Below, piece after piece: positions 17,106 through 25,764 of a stretch of 53,312 nt of DNA. Every line of letters starts with the position of its first letter. Position 1 is the stretch's first letter. Below the pieces are notes generated by a model. The model saw only the letters and a program-made list of their open reading frames with translations, ran no database searches and had not been told where the DNA came from. Source of the stretch: a bacterium (GTDB lineage Bacteria; Fidelibacterota; UBA2242); assembly GCA_018824205.1 (NCBI GenBank), contig JAHJGX010000162.1, positions 1 to 53,312 of the forward strand, given 5' to 3'. The position numbers and the translations under genes are program-made.

Positions 17106-17690
17106 ATTAGTTTCTCCATTAATATTCTTTGATGCTAAACTTTTTTTTGCTAATTCCGGTCAAACCGGACACCTGTTTCGGAATTATTCGGACAGTTTGA
17201 GATTGTGTCATCGGACATCATTTGCAGGGTTCTGTTTTCACTTTTTAAAATTACTCCAAAGTGTCCGAATTGGAAAGTGAAATTTTTACTTTTCTCCTGG
17301 AATCTCCTTTTAAGCGCCCAAGCTAATCATTTTCCACCTTAATCCCAATCTATCGGGATCCAGTTTTTGGAGGAAAGTTCACTTCCTCTAGCTTAAACAT
17401 CGTTTGTTTGTTCTGCGATATTGCAAATGAACCATATAATATTACCAATAAAAGAATCCCTAAAAAACTTGAATAAAATTTTAAACGTATTTCTTTCTCC
17501 TTTATTATTGGCATTTGTAAATTTTTTTCGATGCTCTGAATCTTCTATTTCAGGATAGATCTCTTTTAGTTTTTCTCAATCAATACTTATATTAACAGTG
17601 ACAAATAGCAGATCATTACATGCCCCCCGATACGAGATTCTCTACGAACAAAGACAACCAACGTTTTTCGAGATATTTTAGATAAGTTAA
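17106..17690. other. 585-base intergenic region with GTCCG repeats
   Basis: Around 17160-17275 several GTCCG/CGGAC words occur in both orientations (GGACACCTG, CGGACAG, CGGACATC, GTGTCCGAAT), suggesting regulator sites or a decayed repeat. The sequence then becomes AT-rich. A hairpin-prone word (AATCCCAATCTATCGGGAT) sits at 17341-17359. The only coding candidate is the minus-strand frame 17350-17514, listed separately. Confidence 0.4.
17350..17514 (-). CDS. Possible 54-residue single-helix membrane peptide
   Basis: A minus-strand frame encodes a basic start (MPIIKEKEIRLKFY), a hydrophobic helix (FLGILLLVILYGSFAI) and a polar tail ending TGSR. The order matches a small exported or membrane protein. 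No ribosome site is visible before the ATG, and the region is AT-rich, so it may be chance or the remnant of a longer gene. I do not recognise it. Confidence 0.25.
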   Translation of the reverse strand: MPIIKEKEIRLKFYSSFLGILLLVILYGSFAISQNKQTMFKLEEVNFPPKTGSR

Positions 17691-18179
17691 TTAGATTTTT
17701 TTGACGTAAATGTACTTGGCGTCACCTGGCGCATAAAAATCGGTGAGAACGGCTGCTTCCGTGCATGCACAACGCAAATAGAAGGCGCGGGTGGATTCAT
17801 ACTGATCGCGTCCCGAAGTCTCGATATATACACGAGTCCCCCCTAACCGGCGAATCGTTGTTTCGCTTTTCGTCAGTAGCAGTTTGCCTATTCCGGCCCC
17901 GCGATAATCATTATGAACGGCAATCCAATACAGATCATAGCTTTCCTGAGTTGCAGGAATGGAACCAAAACAGGCATAGCCGACTGTTTTTCCAGCAGCT
18001 TCAGCAAATATGAAATGATACCCGCTTTCTATACCTTTTTCCAGACACTCGGTAACCAGCTCGACGGCGATATCTATTTCATCCTGGGAGAAAAAACCGG
18101 TTGAACTGACGATTTCCCGAACATGTTCCGGATCTTCCGGAAGGACTGTATCGCGCCATTCAAGATGAAGAGCTTGCAT
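17691..18179 (-). CDS. GNAT-family N-acetyltransferase
   Basis: This 162-residue protein has the GNAT core: YDLYWIAVHNDYRGAGIGKLLL is the acetyl-CoA loop (around residues 96-117), followed by TRVYIETSG and a late AFYLRCAC strand-turn. I start at ATG 18179, which has AGGAG about nine bases upstream; the frame continues upstream to 18326, inside the deacetylase gene. With this start it overlaps the previous gene by 20 bases, so it is the last gene of the operon. The substrate is unknown. With a KamA-like enzyme in the operon, a beta-lysine-type amine is one possibility. Confidence 0.85.
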   Translation of the reverse strand: MQALHLEWRDTVLPEDPEHVREIVSSTGFFSQDEIDIAVELVTECLEKGIESGYHFIFAEAAGKTVGYACFGSIPATQESYDLYWIAVHNDYRGAGIGKLLLTKSETTIRRLGGTRVYIETSGRDQYESTRAFYLRCACTEAAVLTDFYAPGDAKYIYVKKI

Positions 18180-19947
18180 TTTTTGTTGCTCCTGTTTTGT
18201 GATTGTCATAATGATCATTAAAACCATGCCATAAACCTGTAAAAAAATGACGGGCATTGATACCGAGCGAGCGGACGGCGTACCCGCCTTCCTGGACGAC
18301 GAGAAAGGGCAAACCCAGCATTCCAATCATATAACCATTCTGCTCGAAATCTTTTGTGTTCAAACTCCATGAACCGGTCGGATCTCCTTTGGCGGTATCG
18401 AGTCCCAGCGCAATAATAACAAAGCGAGGCCAGAAGCGCTGGATACGCTTAAGCGCCTTGTCTAAAATTTTCCGGTATTGCTCGCCATTCAGACTTTCCG
18501 GCTGCGGCAGGTTGAGATTAAAACCGGCTCCGGCGCCTTCGCCAATTTCATCAGCAAATCCGCTGAAGTATGGGTAAGCGTGGCGGGGATGTCCGTGAAT
18601 GGAAACCGTCAGGACGTCTGCACGGTCATAAAAAATACTCTGGTGTCCGTTTCCATGATGGTAATCAATATCCAGTATCGCCACTTTTCCATGTTGGCTT
18701 AAATAATGGGCTGCTACCGATGCGGAGTTAAAATAGCAGAATCCTCCAAACACTTGCCGCTCAGCGTGGTGACCGGGAGGGCGAACCAATGCATAAGTAA
18801 TGTAATATCCTTTTAATAATTGATCCGCTGCCGTCAGGGCGCAATCAACAGCACGCTGGGCAGCCTGGAATGCATTCTGATTTAGTGGTGTAAAGGTATC
18901 AATACAGTAATACCCTGCCCGAATCGGTAATTCTTTCGGCGGACGGGCAGCATTACGGATCGGGAATACATAGGGATAGACGGATTTATGATCAGGTACA
19001 TTTTTACAGACGTTTTTCAGGTATTTAACGAAACCCGGATCGTGGATCGCGGTGATATGTTTTTCCGGATAATGGTGCGGCTGAAATTGCTTGAACAGTC
19101 CGGTTGGGATAATTTCCTTCAAAATAGATTTAATCCGTACGGGAGATTCAATATAACCTCTTTCATGGATATGATGAATTGCGTGTTTGTCGTTAACGAC
19201 CAATGCAATCGGCAGATCGGTGACTGTGGATGTTTTAATGAATGGAATATTGTCCGGTTTAATATATTTAAACGGACGCAGACGGACCGGGTTATCCTGA
19301 AAGGATTCAACGACCATTGTAACATATTCCGGCGGGCAAAGCTGAGCGTATTTTCGTTCCAGGATTGCCCGGGTGATTTCCCGGGCGTGTTTACGTTTTA
19401 ACGGTTTGCCCTGGCCGATATCGTCAAACACCAGATAGGGCGCGCAAGAGTCTTTTGGATCGACGGGAGTTTCATAGGCGGTATTGCAGATTGGTCGGGC
19501 GCCATAACGCTCATAAAAACGCAAGCGGGCAGCATTTTGTTTCAGAAATTCGGATTTGCAGATTGCCGGATCATCGGGCAAACATTCAAAAAAGATTCCG
19601 ACAACGCCAAAGTGGAGTGCCGTGTCGCGTACTTTTTCATAAAGCGCCCCACCTATTCCACCACTGGTTTTTTGCAGAGCCGCGGCAATATAATCCAGGT
19701 AAGCAAAGTTAAAGTCGGCAGCATAGTGCAGCAGAGCAAAACCGCGAATATGTCCGTTCTCGTCGTCAGCCACGAACAAAGTTGATTGAAATTTATGTTT
19801 TACCGGATCCCTGAGATGCTCGGGAAGCTTATCAATGTCCCGTTTATTCAGGTCCCGGAATTGCATTTTCAAAATTTCCTGGACCTGGGAAATAGCCTGG
19901 CGATTGATTGGCAAACTATCGTCGTAAATACGTCGGATACGAAACAA
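18160..19947 (-). CDS. GNAT-deacetylase fusion protein (class II HDAC / acetylpolyamine amidohydrolase-like)
   Basis: I start this 595-residue protein at TTG 19947, which has AAAGGA eight bases upstream; an upstream extension would only read through the preceding ligase gene out of frame. Residues 1-175 are GNAT-like (GGIGGALYEKV, RLRFYERYGARP). Residues 245-577 are a zinc deacetylase of the arginase/HDAC fold: PPGHHAE (His393-His394), DIDYHHGNGH (Asp428 and His430), GLDTAKGDP (Asp517) and QEGGY (Tyr556). One polypeptide could therefore acetylate and deacetylate amines. It sits 11 bases after the second ATP-grasp gene, which ties it to that pathway. Confidence 0.87.
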   Translation of the reverse strand: MFRIRRIYDDSLPINRQAISQVQEILKMQFRDLNKRDIDKLPEHLRDPVKHKFQSTLFVADDENGHIRGFALLHYAADFNFAYLDYIAAALQKTSGGIGGALYEKVRDTALHFGVVGIFFECLPDDPAICKSEFLKQNAARLRFYERYGARPICNTAYETPVDPKDSCAPYLVFDDIGQGKPLKRKHAREITRAILERKYAQLCPPEYVTMVVESFQDNPVRLRPFKYIKPDNIPFIKTSTVTDLPIALVVNDKHAIHHIHERGYIESPVRIKSILKEIIPTGLFKQFQPHHYPEKHITAIHDPGFVKYLKNVCKNVPDHKSVYPYVFPIRNAARPPKELPIRAGYYCIDTFTPLNQNAFQAAQRAVDCALTAADQLLKGYYITYALVRPPGHHAERQVFGGFCYFNSASVAAHYLSQHGKVAILDIDYHHGNGHQSIFYDRADVLTVSIHGHPRHAYPYFSGFADEIGEGAGAGFNLNLPQPESLNGEQYRKILDKALKRIQRFWPRFVIIALGLDTAKGDPTGSWSLNTKDFEQNGYMIGMLGLPFLVVQEGGYAVRSLGINARHFFTGLWHGFNDHYDNHKTGATKNASSSS

Positions 19948-19958
19948 GGTTTTATCCT

Positions 19959-20945
19959 TTAATTGGATTGAATGTTGTTTGGGTCTGCAAGAATACGAAC
20001 GACTACCTGTTCGAAAGTCAGGGCAGCCTGACGGGTGGCTGCAATGAATCCGCTGTCTGGTGAGATACAGGGATTTGAATTGATTTCCAGAATCCAGATA
20101 TTGTTTTGGGCGTCTACTCTGAAATCCACCCGGGCATAGCCGTGCAGTTTGAAAACTTCCCAGCATCGTAATGCCATTTCGGTTAACTGTTTCAACAATG
20201 GCTGATCATTTGAATCAAATTGAAAGCTGCGGATAGTATTTTTATATTCAAAGGAATTCTCGTCCCATTTGGCTTGATAGCCAACAATTTTTGGCTTGGA
20301 TTCGGGAAAATCCACAAAGCGAATTTCCGCTGCGGGCAGCACCTCCGGTGCGCCTGAATTTGCCAGGATTGACAGATTAAATTCCCGACCGGGAATATAG
20401 GCTTCCGCAAAACATTCACCGAATCGTGCCGAACGGTTTTTCAGGTTTTTTTCCAGTTGTTGAATATTATTTACAATGGAATTTTCGTCTATTCCGATAG
20501 AGGCATCATCACAAACCGGCTTGATAATGCAGGGTGGCTTCAAATTGAATTGACCGGATGTGATATTGTCCTGTGTCAACCAGGGAGGAGTTGGCAGATT
20601 TGTCGAGCGCATCAATTCTTTTGTGAGCAGTTTATTTGTGGTAAGATACAAAGTATGGGCACTGCCGCCGGTGTAGGGAATGTTTAGATGTTCCAGTAAT
20701 GTTGGGGCAAAGTGGATGAATTTTTCCACGCCACTAATAGATTCAACCAGGTTGAATACACTATCCGGATTGATCTGTTTGATTGAATCGGCGGCTGTCT
20801 GAAGATCCAACGTTATGGGTATTGAGCTGACGTTGTGTCCCAGTTTTTGAAGAGCTTCCGAAACAAAATTGACCTGGGCTAGTACATCCAGATCATCCTG
20901 GCTTGTTGCGGTGCTGACGTCATTATAGAGTATACTGATTTTCAT
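19959..20945 (-). CDS. ATP-grasp ligase, D-Ala-D-Ala ligase-like (second copy)
   Basis: This 328-residue protein has the Ddl layout. It has an N-terminal domain with NLVESISGVEKF, the LLEHLNIPYTGG phrase, ATP-binding CIIKPVCDDASIGI, EAYIPGREFNLSIL, and metal-binding DFRVDAQNNIWILEINSNP. It should join two amino acids, or an amino acid to another carboxylate, through an acyl phosphate. The true D-Ala-D-Ala ligase sits in cell-wall clusters, and two divergent copies next to a KamA enzyme suggest a different substrate. It overlaps nothing and starts 7 bases after the first ligase ends. Confidence 0.87.
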   Translation of the reverse strand: MKISILYNDVSTATSQDDLDVLAQVNFVSEALQKLGHNVSSIPITLDLQTAADSIKQINPDSVFNLVESISGVEKFIHFAPTLLEHLNIPYTGGSAHTLYLTTNKLLTKELMRSTNLPTPPWLTQDNITSGQFNLKPPCIIKPVCDDASIGIDENSIVNNIQQLEKNLKNRSARFGECFAEAYIPGREFNLSILANSGAPEVLPAAEIRFVDFPESKPKIVGYQAKWDENSFEYKNTIRSFQFDSNDQPLLKQLTEMALRCWEVFKLHGYARVDFRVDAQNNIWILEINSNPCISPDSGFIAATRQAALTFEQVVVRILADPNNIQSN

Positions 20946-20952
20946 GACTGCG

Positions 20953-21933
20953 TCAATGTAAATTCAATCGTTCGGAAGCACTGTCCAGAATCATCTGAAA
21001 TAATTGTTTATAACTGATCCCATATTTTTTACAGATAATCACCAAATCCGAGCGAACGGGGTTGATACCGGCCAATGGATTGATCTCCATCAGGTTCGGG
21101 ACTCCGTCGTCATCGGCACGGAGGTCAATTCGTCCGGCATCCCGGCAGCCGATTCCACGCCAGGCTTCCAGGGCAATTTCTTCAGCCTGCTGAGCAGTTT
21201 TATCGTCAACGCGCAGGTATTTGACTTTTGTCTCGTAATTTTCCTTGTTCTCATAGGAATAGGCGCCCGGTTCGGCATTACTGTTCAGGATAACTTCAAC
21301 AACTCCCACCGATCTCGCTCTGGATCCGGTACCGACAATGCCAACCGTAAATTCTCTGCCCGGCAGATAGGATTCAACCAAAACAGCTTGCCGGAATTCC
21401 GAAAGCAGGCGCTGACAGGTTTCATGCAGTTCAGTTTGGGTCTGAATGATCGAGTGTTCCGAGATACCTTTTCCGGTTCCTTCGGCAATGGGCTTTGCGA
21501 ACAGTGGAAAGGGTAGATCAACCGTTTCAATGTCGGCCTCTGAATGAATTTCCGCAAATGCAGGAGTTGGGATACCGAGATCGCGCAAGACTCGCTTTGT
21601 CATTCCTTTATGGAGTGTCAGTGCCAGCACCAAAGGATCAGAAAAAGTATAAGGGATATTATAAGCATCCAGCAGACCCGGTACCTGGGCTTCACGAGCA
21701 ATGCCATGCAAACCTTCCGCAATATTAAAAACCAGGTCCCAGCGATCGCCATTATTCAGACGCCTGGTGAGATTCCAGATATTACCAATCCGTTCAGTTT
21801 GATGGTTTAATTGTTGGAGAGTGGTTTCAATAGCTTCGATTGTGTCAATCCGGTCGAATTCAGCGGTATCTTCTTCGCTGTACCCGAGCTCAAGATAATC
21901 CTCCCGCAGATCGTAGGTAATCCCGATATTCAT
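20953..21933 (-). CDS. ATP-grasp ligase, D-Ala-D-Ala ligase-like (first copy)
   Basis: This 326-residue protein has the same fold as its neighbour but is clearly divergent: FNIAEGLHGIAREAQVPG (the substrate-loop region), LFAKPIAEGTGKGI (ATP grasp), VESYLPGREFTVGI and DLRADDDGVPNLMEINPLAGI (metal ligands). Proteins of this type occur with KamA-like radical SAM enzymes in FCB bacteria. It probably activates the carboxylate of an amino acid and couples it to an amine. It is 11 bases downstream of the KamA-like gene. The product is unknown. Confidence 0.87.
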   Translation of the reverse strand: MNIGITYDLREDYLELGYSEEDTAEFDRIDTIEAIETTLQQLNHQTERIGNIWNLTRRLNNGDRWDLVFNIAEGLHGIAREAQVPGLLDAYNIPYTFSDPLVLALTLHKGMTKRVLRDLGIPTPAFAEIHSEADIETVDLPFPLFAKPIAEGTGKGISEHSIIQTQTELHETCQRLLSEFRQAVLVESYLPGREFTVGIVGTGSRARSVGVVEVILNSNAEPGAYSYENKENYETKVKYLRVDDKTAQQAEEIALEAWRGIGCRDAGRIDLRADDDGVPNLMEINPLAGINPVRSDLVIICKKYGISYKQLFQMILDSASERLNLH

Positions 21934-21944
21934 GTAAATCCTGT

Positions 21945-23351
21945 TTATTTTTTGGAACTATTCTGAATGTTTTTGCCGACTGTACCCCCTGAATCGGGAT
22001 ATCTGAAAATCTTGCCTTCGTAATTCCTCAGTAACAAATCATCTCCATCCCGTCCGATAACGTACTCCGGTAAGAGTGGGATTTTACCGCCACCGCCGGG
22101 AGAATCAATCACAAATGAGGGTACCGCATAACCTGATGTGAAACCCCGCAGACCGGCAATGATTTCCAGCCCTTTATCAACAGCAGTCCTGAAGTGGGCT
22201 GAACCTTTAACCGGATCGCATTGATAGAGATAATAGGGTTTGACCCGAATTTTCATTAATCCCTGTGTCAGACGCTTCATGGTCTCTACATTATCGTTGA
22301 TACCTTTCAGCAGAACAGTCTGGCTCCCTAAAGGTAAACCGGCGTCAGCGAGGCGGTTACAGGCCTGGATCGTTTCCGGTGTCAATTCATCGGGATGCGT
22401 AAAGTGAATACTCATCCATAATGGATGATATTGTTTAAGCATGTTGACAAAAGAATTTGTAATCCGCTGCGGCAGTACGACCGGCACTTTCGTACCTAGC
22501 CGGATAACTTCCAGATGCGGTATCTGACGTAAACGTCTTAGCAGCCATTCCAATTTATTGTTACCCAGAGTCAGGGGATCGCCGCCGGATAGAATCACAT
22601 CCCGCACCTCTTTGTGGGCTTCGAGATATGCAATCGATTTTTCCCAGTTCTGGGTATTAAAACGGTGTTCGGTGCGGAGATTTCCGACGAGACGTGAACG
22701 GGTACAGTATCGGCAATAAACAGCACAGAATCCGGTCGTAAGAAACAGGGCCCGATCAGGATAGCGGTGAATAAGTCCCGGTACCGGCGAATCTTTATCT
22801 TCAGCCAGCGGATCGATCGATTCTTCAGGTGATACCTGATATTCGCCACTGACCATGATGACCGATTTACGGATTGGCTGTTGCGGATCATCCGGATCGA
22901 CAAGACTGGCATAATAGGGTGTAATCGCTACCGGTAATGATCCGCTATGGCGCAGGATAGCATCTCGCTCATCTGATGAGAGATGAACGATACTTTCTAA
23001 ACCGGCGAGGTCAATGATCCTGTGCCGGATCTGCCAGCGCCAGTCATTCCATTGGGTATCCGATGCTTCCGGAAAAAACCGCTGCCGGAATTGTTGTGCT
23101 CTGTAACTTATTGTAAGATTTGCCTTACTGACATCCTCGGATCGAGGTTTCCCTACTTTCCATTCACCCGTTATAATAATATCCCCGGCCTGAGAAACCT
23201 GCAGGTCAGAGTAAAATGATTTTGAAAGGGATTTTACTGGTTTATGTGTTACATTGGGCGGGGCGGGGCTAGATAGTTCTGATTGATCAATCGATCCCCT
23301 GCGCGAATCGGGGGGTTCTTCTTTTTCTTCGTTATAAATTTTTTCGCTCAT
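21945..23351 (-). CDS. KamA-family radical SAM aminomutase (lysine 2,3-aminomutase-like)
   Basis: This 468-residue protein has the radical SAM cluster motif CAVYCRYC (Cys209, Cys213, Cys216), ILSGGDPL (253-260), LGTKVP and the PLP lysine Lys423 in PGGGGKIPL. The family moves an alpha-amino group to the beta carbon, as in lysine to beta-lysine or glutamate to beta-glutamate. It has an unusual acidic, low-complexity N-terminus of about 45 residues. It leads a five-gene operon, so it probably makes a beta-amino acid used by the two ATP-grasp ligases. Substrate cannot be read from the sequence; the EF-P modifying EpmB is a shorter relative and less likely. Confidence 0.9.
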   Translation of the reverse strand: MSEKIYNEEKEEPPDSRRGSIDQSELSSPAPPNVTHKPVKSLSKSFYSDLQVSQAGDIIITGEWKVGKPRSEDVSKANLTISYRAQQFRQRFFPEASDTQWNDWRWQIRHRIIDLAGLESIVHLSSDERDAILRHSGSLPVAITPYYASLVDPDDPQQPIRKSVIMVSGEYQVSPEESIDPLAEDKDSPVPGLIHRYPDRALFLTTGFCAVYCRYCTRSRLVGNLRTEHRFNTQNWEKSIAYLEAHKEVRDVILSGGDPLTLGNNKLEWLLRRLRQIPHLEVIRLGTKVPVVLPQRITNSFVNMLKQYHPLWMSIHFTHPDELTPETIQACNRLADAGLPLGSQTVLLKGINDNVETMKRLTQGLMKIRVKPYYLYQCDPVKGSAHFRTAVDKGLEIIAGLRGFTSGYAVPSFVIDSPGGGGKIPLLPEYVIGRDGDDLLLRNYEGKIFRYPDSGGTVGKNIQNSSKK

Positions 23352-23681
23352 GTGGTTTTTAAAATTCCTTAAATATTCAATAACTTTTCAGACATTTACA
23401 TCCTCGAGAAAAAGAGAAAAAACATAACGCCAAGTAATGTATACAGGTTTAACACTTTTCCAAGAATATTTTTAATAATTTTCACAAGAAATATGAATAT
23501 TTTTTCATGTGTGTGATCTGTGCCGGGTGTAAATAAAGAAAAACGATTAAAACCGATTTTTTATAATCGGAATTTATGAAACCTTTAGTGTAACTTTCCC
23601 TTGTTTCCAAATCTGATCTGACTATTTTACCAGATACATACATGGTAAATCAATGTTTCAAATGTAGTATTCGGGTCTTTA
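23352..23681. other. Divergent intergenic region between the KamA operon and the EamA transporter
   Basis: This 330-base AT-rich gap must contain both outward promoters. A loose plus-strand candidate is TTGTTT (23601-23606), 16 bases, TATTTT (23623-23628). I see no gene, riboswitch or strong hairpin. Confidence 0.35.
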
Positions 23682-24536
23682 ATGGCATTTAACAGGAAAA
23701 AATCCGGTTTTTATCTGCATCTGGCGGTAGTTCTGTTTGGACTGGCGGGTTTACTGGGAAAACTGATCACCGAATCCCCGCTGACAATTGTATTTTTCAG
23801 GACTTCGATAGCAGCAATCATTCTCCTGGGGATGATGCGATATACCGGTGAAGAAATTAAAATTAAGTTCCGTCGGGAATGGCATCTGTTTTTGTTGATG
23901 GGCATTCTGCTGGCATTGCACTGGCTCAGTTTTTTCCAGGCAATCAAGGTTTCCACGGTGGCGATTGCTTTGCTGACATATGCCAGTTTCCCGGTGTTTG
24001 TCACTTTGATCGAGCCGGTTGTTTTAAAAACGAGGCTGGAGGCAAAGGATATTCTCTTTGCGCTTGTCGTTATGGCCGGTTTATTGATTATCGTACCTGA
24101 ATTTGACTTCCATAATCAGTATACTGTTGGTGTATTTTGGGGAATCCTGTCCGGGTTCAGTTTTGCATTGCTGACGGTTCTCAACAAACTCATGACGGTC
24201 ACACATTCTTCCCGGAAAATTGCCTTTTACCAAAATGGTATTGCTACTTTAATAGTATTGCCGTTTTTCCTGATTACACCCAAATGCCTGTCACTTGCGG
24301 ATATCGGATATTTAGTTATTCTGGGCGTCTTTTGTACGGCTCTGGCACATACACTGTTTATCGCCGGCATGCGGTATGTCCGGGCATTCACCGCCGGAAT
24401 AGCGGCAGCTTTGGAACCGGTTTACGGAATGATACTGACGCTGATAATTTTACAGGAAGTGCCGTTATTGCGGACAGTGATCGGGGGATTGATTATTTTA
24501 GGGACCATTGGAATAGTTACATTTCGTGCGGATTAA
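23682..24536 (+). CDS. EamA/DMT-family transporter
   Basis: This 284-residue protein has about ten hydrophobic helices arranged as two repeated EamA halves, with the typical LHWLSFFQAIKVSTVA and FIAGMRYVRAFTAGIAAALEPV phrases. Members export amino acids, metabolites or nucleosides across the inner membrane. It is divergent from the KamA operon and could export its product, but this is only positional. The last bases overlap the stop of the convergent cyclase gene (24533-24536, both stops formed by TTAA). Confidence 0.88.
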   Translation: MAFNRKKSGFYLHLAVVLFGLAGLLGKLITESPLTIVFFRTSIAAIILLGMMRYTGEEIKIKFRREWHLFLLMGILLALHWLSFFQAIKVSTVAIALLTYASFPVFVTLIEPVVLKTRLEAKDILFALVVMAGLLIIVPEFDFHNQYTVGVFWGILSGFSFALLTVLNKLMTVTHSSRKIAFYQNGIATLIVLPFFLITPKCLSLADIGYLVILGVFCTALAHTLFIAGMRYVRAFTAGIAAALEPVYGMILTLIILQEVPLLRTVIGGLIILGTIGIVTFRAD

Positions 24537-25549
24537 AACCGAATCCGGTTCCGGCCGGACTGCTTGGCTTCGTACAATTTTTTATCAGCCTGCTGAAAGA
24601 AATCATCTTTGGTTTTGACGGTTTTTGAATTGACCGCAGCGATCCCGCCACTGATGGTTGTATGGATTTTATTACCGGAAAGACTGCTGAATTGATAGTC
24701 TTCACAGCGTTTCCGGATACGTTCGCCAAGTACAATAGCGCCTTCCAGATCGGTCCCCGGCAGAATTAGCACCAGCTCTTCACCGCCGTAGCGGCAGGGT
24801 ATATCGATATCCTTCCGCACGGCCGCTTTAAGAATTTCGGCGAGTTCTTTGAGAATAATGTCGCCCTGCTGATGCCCGTAAGTGTCATTGATATTTTTGA
24901 AATGATCGATGTCATATACGATTATGGCGAGTTCAGAGTCGACACGTTTCAGACGGGTGATCTCTTCCTGCAGACGGATATCAAAAAAGCGTCGTACATA
25001 CAGGCCGGTCAAACCGTCGATGGTGGCCATCTGAAAAAGACGGGCATTCTCTATCGCTGCTGCGATCAGAGTCGTAATAACAGTAAAAATTTCTTCGTGA
25101 TTTCTGGTTATCTCAATATTCGGGTGATGTTCATAATTAATAAAACCGATGACTTTATTGCCGGTCCCAACAAGGGGCAGGCAGGTACATTTCCGGTTTT
25201 TCGAAAATATATTAAACGTCGGAATCGGAAAATTACTTTTTCGAAGGCAATGATATTCAGCGGGCTGCTTGGTATCCAGGACATCGGCCAGTGGTGTGTT
25301 TTTGATTGGTATTTGGCTTGTGTCTGTTTTGTAATTGCCATCGATCATGGCGCCAATGACACTCACAGTTTTTCCGTCATCATTCAACAGTAACAGCGAC
25401 AGGTTCCGACTGGAACTGAAGTCCGCAATGGTGCTTATTCCATGAAAAACAACCCGTTCCAAATCCAGTTCGGCGACTAACTGACGGGTTGCGTATTTCA
25501 AGGTTTGCAAGGTTATCTCGATGTCATAAGTGTCTGATGTTTTAGTCAT
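24533..25549 (-). CDS. GAF-GGDEF diguanylate cyclase
   Basis: This 338-residue protein has an N-terminal GAF domain (about 20-170) and a GGDEF domain with DGLTGLYVRRFF (178-189), DIDHFKNINDTYGH and the active-site GGEEL (255-259). It should make cyclic di-GMP from two GTP. The inhibitory I-site, RxxD, is altered: Lys246 stands where Arg is expected before Asp249, so product inhibition may be weak. There is no membrane segment. A well-formed promoter lies just upstream on the minus strand. Confidence 0.92.
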   Translation of the reverse strand: MTKTSDTYDIEITLQTLKYATRQLVAELDLERVVFHGISTIADFSSSRNLSLLLLNDDGKTVSVIGAMIDGNYKTDTSQIPIKNTPLADVLDTKQPAEYHCLRKSNFPIPTFNIFSKNRKCTCLPLVGTGNKVIGFINYEHHPNIEITRNHEEIFTVITTLIAAAIENARLFQMATIDGLTGLYVRRFFDIRLQEEITRLKRVDSELAIIVYDIDHFKNINDTYGHQQGDIILKELAEILKAAVRKDIDIPCRYGGEELVLILPGTDLEGAIVLGERIRKRCEDYQFSSLSGNKIHTTISGGIAAVNSKTVKTKDDFFQQADKKLYEAKQSGRNRIRF

Positions 25550-25578
25550 AATTAATACTCTATATTTCAGTTAATATA

Positions 25579-25607
25579 AATATAATTTTCCTGTATGGTT
25601 TTTTCAA
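25579..25607 (-). promoter_or_regulatory. Promoter of the diguanylate cyclase gene
   Basis: On the minus strand TTGAAA (25607-25602) is followed by 17 bases and TATATT (25584-25579). The predicted start of transcription is about 20 bases before the ATG at 25549. Confidence 0.55.
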
Positions 25608-25764
25608 GTAATTACTCTGAAAATGAATTTCTGTACAAGGTTTTTATCAGAAAATTGTTAAATGGCGATTGAGGTAGGTAAAGTTGACAACCTTTTTTCT
25701 TTAAATAATTCTAACGTAGTGCTATTTTTGGGACATACGTCGAAAAAATTATAGAAAGGGAAGC

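Noticed and set aside
18180..18326. N-terminal extension of the GNAT gene into the deacetylase gene
   Set aside because: The extension has no family similarity; ATG 18179 has AGGAG at good distance.
19948..20166. N-terminal extension of the deacetylase fusion
   Set aside because: This part lies inside the ATP-grasp gene in another frame. The TTG at 19947 has a ribosome site and fits the GNAT start.
25684..25712. Promoter for the MacA-like gene
   Set aside because: TTGACA is perfect, but the hexamer 17 bases on is AATTCT; the better AATAAT is only 14 bases away.
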